Origin: CAWAND01 sp963797485
Lineage (GTDB): Bacteria > Chloroflexota > Anaerolineae > Anaerolineales > E44-bin32
Reading direction: 5' to 3'
DNA: 64,000 nucleotides
Assembly (NCBI GenBank): GCA_963797485.1
Contig: CAWCPF010000003.1
Span: 62,001-126,000, forward strand
The translations under genes and the position numbers were made by a program. Of the stretch, positions 60,267-64,000 are shown piece after piece. Below the pieces are notes generated by a model. It was not told the origin of the DNA, did no database searches, and worked only from the letters and a program-made list of their open reading frames with translations. Positions within the stretch are counted from its first letter, which is position 1. Each line of letters opens with the position of its first letter.

Positions 60267-61430
60267 CTATTCGCCTGTGCCTTCCAGCCAGCTGGCCATG
60301 TAGTCCGACTTCTCCAGCTCGAGGGCGGGCACACTCACGTTCAGCGGCCGAAAGGTGTCGACCATGACCGCCAGCTCATTGGTCTGTTTGGCGCCAATCG
60401 ACGCCTCGGTCGCACCGGGCTGGGGTCCGTGGGGCAGGCCGGACGGATGCATGGTGATGTCGTACTGCTGGATCCCCTTCCGCGACATGAAGTCCCCGTC
60501 GCAGTAGTAAATCACCTCGTCCGAATTGACGTTCGAGTGGCTGTATGGCGCCGGGATCGCCAGCGGATGGTAGTCGAACAGGCGCGGCACAAAGGAGCAC
60601 ACCACGAAATTCCACCCCTGGAACGTTTGGTGTGTAGGCGGCGGCTGGTGGAGCATCCCGGTGATGGGCTCATAATCGTTGATATTGAAGATCCACGGGT
60701 ACAGGAATCCGTCCCATCCGATAACGTCGAATGGATGATGGTCGAGCACGTGCATCGACAGGCGATTGCGCACCTTGACCCGCACCTGGAATTCGCCGCG
60801 CTGCGTGTGGGTCTCCAGATCGTGCGGCGTGCGGATATCCCGTTCCGTGTAAGGTGCAAACTCGGTCAGCTGCCCGTACTCATTGCGGTAGCGTTTGGGC
60901 GGCTCAATCTCAGACGGCGCCTCGATGACGAAGAAGCGTGCCGGCTCATTGAAGCGCATCTGCCAGGTGGTCCCGTAAGGGATAACGATGTAGTCGCCCG
61001 GCCCGAACTCCAGCCTGCCAAATTGCGTGTGCAGTTCGCCCGACCCCTCGTGGGTGAACCAGACTTCGTAGGCCTGCCCATTGCGGTAGAAGTCGTCCAT
61101 GCTTTTGGTCGGACGCGAGACCGCCAGGGTGACATCGTCGTTTCCCAGCAGGACCCGCCGGGCCGCCACCGGATCGCCCCCGGCCGGCACATCGGCCGTG
61201 GCAAACGCGCGGTGACGGATGGGCCCGTAGTCGGCGTACTCGGGCCGATCCTCCCCCAGATCTTCAGCTCGCAGCACGCGCGGCGGGAGGAAATGGTGGT
61301 ATAGGATCGACTGCAAGCCGGAGAATCCCTCCAGCCCCATGACTTCCTCGCGATAGAGCTCGCCGTCGGGCTTTCTGAACTGCGTGTGGCGCTTCTGGGG
61401 CATCTCGCCTAAGTGTTGGTAGAACGGCAT
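60267..61430 (-). CDS. hmgA: homogentisate 1,2-dioxygenase
   Basis: 387 residues of the cupin-type HmgA family: SGLQSILYHHFLPPRV, GDYIVIPYGTTWQM, PFDVIGWDGFLYPWIFNINDYEPITGMLHQPPPTHQTFQG, FVVCSFVPRLFDYHPLAIPAPYSHSNVNSDEVIYYCDGDFMSR and ITMHPSGLPHGPQPG. His/Glu iron ligands fall in the last blocks. Opens the homogentisate ring to maleylacetoacetate. GGAGG upstream. Shorter than mammalian HGD (about 445) but usual for this bacterial subgroup. Confidence 0.93.
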   Translation of the reverse strand: MPFYQHLGEMPQKRHTQFRKPDGELYREEVMGLEGFSGLQSILYHHFLPPRVLRAEDLGEDRPEYADYGPIRHRAFATADVPAGGDPVAARRVLLGNDDVTLAVSRPTKSMDDFYRNGQAYEVWFTHEGSGELHTQFGRLEFGPGDYIVIPYGTTWQMRFNEPARFFVIEAPSEIEPPKRYRNEYGQLTEFAPYTERDIRTPHDLETHTQRGEFQVRVKVRNRLSMHVLDHHPFDVIGWDGFLYPWIFNINDYEPITGMLHQPPPTHQTFQGWNFVVCSFVPRLFDYHPLAIPAPYSHSNVNSDEVIYYCDGDFMSRKGIQQYDITMHPSGLPHGPQPGATEASIGAKQTNELAVMVDTFRPLNVSVPALELEKSDYMASWLEGTGE

Positions 61431-61465
61431 TTTCCCGCCTCCCTCTCCTCGTTGCGCCTCGGCGC

Positions 61466-62476
61466 CTAGGCTTTACTCCGGCTGGGCGGTCCGATCGTGT
61501 TGCGGAGCACACCCATCTGCTCGACTTCCAGCTCCACCACATCTCCGGGCCTCAACCAGGGACCCTGTCCTCCGGTGAGTTCCAGCAGACAGCCGCTCCC
61601 AACCGTGCCCGAGCCCAGAACTTCCCCGGGCAGCAAGAAGACTTCATCCGAGGCGCGTTCGATCATCTGGCCAAAGCTGAAGTACAGGTCTCGCCAGTTG
61701 CCTTGAGATTGGAGCTGGCCGTTGATCCGGGCAGTCATGGCCAGGTCGAACACTCCGGGACGATCCGTCCGCCGGCCTTCGAATTCGTCCGGCGTAACCA
61801 GGTAAGGACCGAAGCTCGAGGCGAAGTCCTTGGCCTTGGCCGGGCCCAGGCCGACTGAGGCTTCCTCACGCTGCACGTCGCGGGCCGACCAGTCGTTGAA
61901 GATCATGTAGCCAAAGATGAAGGCGTTCGCACGGTCGGCGGGGATGTTCCGCCCCGCCTGGCCCATGACACAGGCAATCTCCAGCTCAAAGTCCAGCGCC
62001 TTTGAATAGCCCGGATAGGGGATCGTCTCGTCCGGGCCGTAGACCGAATGAGGATTCGAAAAGTAAAACGCCGGCATGCGGTACCAGGCTTCGGGCACTT
62101 CCTGCCCCCGGCTGGCAAACGCGGCCGACACGTGTTTCTCAAATGCGTAGAAGTCGCGCAGGCCCATCGGCCGCGCCAGGGGTGGCAGGAGCCGGATCTC
62201 GTCCATTCCCCAGCTCACCTTGGATCGCCCGCTCGACTGCAGGGTCTCGACCGCCTCCGCTCCCACAGTCGTTACCAGCGCCTGGGTGTAGGCCCATGAA
62301 GCCGGGCCGGCGAGGATCAGTTCCATCAGCGTGAGCGGCAGCGGCTCGGCCGGCAGGCTGTGCACTTCCTGGGCCCAGGCGCGTGCCCCTTCGAGCTCGA
62401 GGACCCGCTCGCCCACCACGGCCCCCAGCCGGCGTTCGCGCGGGGCGCCGTTTGTGACAAACGTCACATATCGCAT
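61466..62476 (-). CDS. fumarylacetoacetate hydrolase family protein
   Basis: 336 residues from ATG 62476 with GGAGG upstream; the longer frame to 62599 overlaps HPPD and is rejected. The C-terminal FAH domain has KALDFELEIACVMGQAGRNIPADRANAFIFGYMIFNDWSARDVQ (metal-binding Glu/Asp), GPAKAKDFASSFGPYLVTPDE, and LGSGTVGSGCLLELTGGQGPWLRPGDVVELEVEQMG. Located between hmgA and HPPD, so it is likely the last hydrolase of the pathway. A CRP-like palindrome covers codons 4-8. Confidence 0.92.
   Translation of the reverse strand: MRYVTFVTNGAPRERRLGAVVGERVLELEGARAWAQEVHSLPAEPLPLTLMELILAGPASWAYTQALVTTVGAEAVETLQSSGRSKVSWGMDEIRLLPPLARPMGLRDFYAFEKHVSAAFASRGQEVPEAWYRMPAFYFSNPHSVYGPDETIPYPGYSKALDFELEIACVMGQAGRNIPADRANAFIFGYMIFNDWSARDVQREEASVGLGPAKAKDFASSFGPYLVTPDEFEGRRTDRPGVFDLAMTARINGQLQSQGNWRDLYFSFGQMIERASDEVFLLPGEVLGSGTVGSGCLLELTGGQGPWLRPGDVVELEVEQMGVLRNTIGPPSRSKA
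62453..62468. promoter_or_regulatory. perfect TGTGA-N6-TCACA palindrome inside the FAH gene start
   Basis: TTTGTGACAAACGTCACATAT, starting 8 nt inside the coding region. It shares 9 nt of right flank with the site at 45739. A regulator here could repress, or the sequence may simply encode VTFVTN. Confidence 0.45.
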
Positions 62477-62528
62477 CTCAGCCGGCCTCCAACCGCACGC
62501 CGCTTGACAGCCGGCAGCGTGGTGATGG

Positions 62529-63656
62529 CTACAGGTTCCCCCTGCGGCCCTGTTCCGCCTCGATCGCCTCGAACAAGGCCTTGAAGTTGCCCTTGCCAAA
62601 GCCGCGGCTGCCCCGCCGCTGGATCACCTCGATAAAAGCCGTCGGGCGGTCTTGCAGCGGCTTGGAGAAGACTTGAAGCAGATAGCCTTCGTCGTCTCGA
62701 TCGACCAGGATGCCCAGCTTCTGGATGGCCTCGAGCGACTCTTTGATCTTGCCGACCCGGTCCGGCAGCACTTCGTAGTACACGTCGGGGACACGCAGGA
62801 ATTCGACCCCGCGCTCGACCAGTTGGCCGACGGTCCCGATGATGTCGCCCGTAGCCAGCGCCAGATGCTGGACCCCGGGGGTGAGGTAGTAGTCCAAATA
62901 CTCCTCGATCTGGCTCTTCTTCTTGCCCTCGGCCGGCTCGTTGATGGGGAATTTGACGCGTCCGGTGCCGTCCTGCATCACCTTGGACATGAGCGCCGAG
63001 TATTCGGTGCTGATGTCCTTGTCGTCGAAGTGCAGGAGCTGGCGGAAGCCCATCACCTGGTGATAAAAGTTCACCCAGTAGTTCATCTTGCCCAGCTCGA
63101 CGTTGGCGACCACGTGGTCCACGGCCGCCAACCCGGTCGTCTCGGCCGGGTAATCGATCGAGACATAGCCCGGTGCGAACGGACCGTTGTAGTCATCCCG
63201 ATCGACGAAGACGTGGAGCACCTCGCCGTAGGCATGAATGGCCGACGTGCGATAGATGCCAAACTCGTCGCGTTCCTCGGCGGGCTGCCAGGCCGGGGTG
63301 CCGCCGCGGGCGGTGGTCTCTCTGAACGCCTGCTCCACATCGTCCACCCCCAGGGCCACGACTTCGACTCCGTCGCCGTGGACCAGGTGGTGGGCAGCCA
63401 TTTCGGTGGACGGCACGTACGGCGCGGCGACCACGAACCGGATCTTGCCCGACTCCAGGACGTAGGCCGCGAATTGCCGGTTGCCTGTTTCCAGGCCCGA
63501 GTAGGCCACGGGTTTGAAGCCGAAGGCCTTCCACCAGAAGTACATGGCTTGTTTGGCGTTGCCCACGTAGAGCAGGATGTGGTCAATGCTCTTGATTTGC
63601 AGGAACTCGGCTTCTTCGGTGATCGGCCGCGGTTCGGTGGTGGATCGATCAGTCAT
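62529..63656 (-). CDS. hppD: 4-hydroxyphenylpyruvate dioxygenase
   Basis: 375 residues: two vicinal-oxygen-chelate domains. Iron ligands appear as VDHVVAN (His), GVQHLALATGD (His) and FIEVIQRRG (Glu); RRGSRGFGKGNFKALFEAIEAEQ is the usual C-terminal helix. Converts 4-hydroxyphenylpyruvate to homogentisate. GGAGG lies 6 nt upstream of the ATG. Second gene of the cluster after the aminotransferase. Confidence 0.95.
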   Translation of the reverse strand: MTDRSTTEPRPITEEAEFLQIKSIDHILLYVGNAKQAMYFWWKAFGFKPVAYSGLETGNRQFAAYVLESGKIRFVVAAPYVPSTEMAAHHLVHGDGVEVVALGVDDVEQAFRETTARGGTPAWQPAEERDEFGIYRTSAIHAYGEVLHVFVDRDDYNGPFAPGYVSIDYPAETTGLAAVDHVVANVELGKMNYWVNFYHQVMGFRQLLHFDDKDISTEYSALMSKVMQDGTGRVKFPINEPAEGKKKSQIEEYLDYYLTPGVQHLALATGDIIGTVGQLVERGVEFLRVPDVYYEVLPDRVGKIKESLEAIQKLGILVDRDDEGYLLQVFSKPLQDRPTAFIEVIQRRGSRGFGKGNFKALFEAIEAEQGRRGNL

Positions 63657-63679
63657 CCGACACCTCCCAAGGTGTTGAC

Positions 63680-64000
63680 TTAAGCCAGCGCCCCCTCCCG
63701 GAGCGCTTCCGCCAGACGGGCAACGCCCGTCTCGATCAGATCCGTGCGCACATTCCCAAAACTCAGCCGCAGGCAGTTCTTATGGCCACCTTCCACAGCA
63801 AAGGCCTCGCCCGGGATGAAGGCGACTTGTCGCGCCACGGCCCGCTCGAACAGGGCCCACGCGTCGGCGCCCTCGGGCAGAGTCAACCATACAAACAGCC
63901 CGCCTTGGGGATGGGTCCAACGACAGCCATCCGCGAAATGCCGTCCTAATGCCTCCACCAACGCATCCCGCCGCTGGCGGTGGAGGGTGTTCATTCGCGC
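63680..64000 (-). CDS. PLP-dependent aminotransferase, C-terminal fragment (cut by window edge)
   Basis: The visible 106 residues are the small domain of a class I/II aminotransferase: HRQRRDALVEALGRHF, WTHPQGGLFVWLTLPEGADAWALFERAVARQVAFIPGEAF, and CLRLSFGN with the substrate-carboxylate-binding Arg. Similar to MocR/LysN-type 2-aminoadipate and aromatic aminotransferases. Position ahead of HPPD suggests it makes 4-hydroxyphenylpyruvate from tyrosine. The reading frame stays open to the window end. Confidence 0.88.
   Translation of the reverse strand, partial: ARMNTLHRQRRDALVEALGRHFADGCRWTHPQGGLFVWLTLPEGADAWALFERAVARQVAFIPGEAFAVEGGHKNCLRLSFGNVRTDLIETGVARLAEALREGALA

Noticed and set aside
62476..62599. 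Longer FAH start at 62599
   Set aside because: The extra residues are Arg/Ala/Cys-rich with no homology and would overlap the HPPD C-terminus; ATG 62476 has a proper GGAGG.

Overview
The window is GC-rich bacterial chromosome, probably from a member of the Chloroflexota (Anaerolineae-like). This is an inference from gene content: an SSB/DUF3467/translin operon, an F420-type LLM oxidoreductase, a compact Tad locus, LiaF-like and SatD proteins, ECF transport, and GC-rich palindromic intergenic repeats. There is no rRNA, phage, transposase or CRISPR array. One tRNA (Arg, CCT) is present. Coding density is high, with many ATGA or 4-8 nt gene overlaps.

Layout. 1-3292: minus-strand operon from a TTGACA/TACAAT promoter: ssb, DUF3467, translin-like, a split membrane Cas4-like nuclease, NAD kinase and the first codons of another gene. 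3940-9033: conserved hypothetical, GH15 glucoamylase, a GEMM (c-di-GMP-I) riboswitch ahead of a receiver-only response regulator, and a GltD-like oxidoreductase. 9034-9600: repeats, terminators and tRNA-Arg. 9665-16346: small membrane protein, response-regulator/adenylate-cyclase fusion, succinate dehydrogenase sdhCDAB, M3 oligoendopeptidase. 16687-21060: two trypsin-like proteases, a LuxR regulator, and a SatD unit. 21067-27337: Tad (Flp) pilus assembly operon cpaB-cpaE-cpaF-tadB-tadC-tadE-tadG. 27594-37824: FTR1 iron permease, SIMPL lipoprotein, M19 dipeptidase, LLM oxidoreductase, cold shock protein, LiaF-like protein, CsaA, lipoyl synthase, citrate synthase. 38259-46566: MrfA-like helicase with an HNH insertion, thioesterase, and a MacA/MacB-type exporter followed by two paralogous lipoproteins. 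46747-54115: M24 peptidase, class V aminotransferase, a large membrane protein, an HExxH metallopeptidase, HAD phosphatase, DUF89/ARMT1 phosphatase. 54216-59538: ECF transporter (A, S, T), SAM hydroxide adenosyltransferase and divergent mtnA. 59545-64000: tyrosine/homogentisate catabolism (aminotransferase, HPPD, FAH-family hydrolase, HmgA, flavin reductase).

Metabolic picture: an aerobic or facultative heterotroph with TCA enzymes (citrate synthase, SDH, lipoylation), glucan hydrolysis, peptide turnover, aromatic amino-acid degradation through homogentisate, and methionine/SAM salvage. Regulation shows several layers: a GEMM riboswitch, a class III cyclase, and at least five perfect TGTGA-N6-TCACA palindromes that look like CRP/FNR-family sites.

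An important caveat for any user: at least fourteen otherwise intact genes are broken by single-base indels, and two by in-frame stop codons. The pattern looks like assembly or sequencing error rather than biology. Coordinates of those genes are given across the breaks, with the break position stated.
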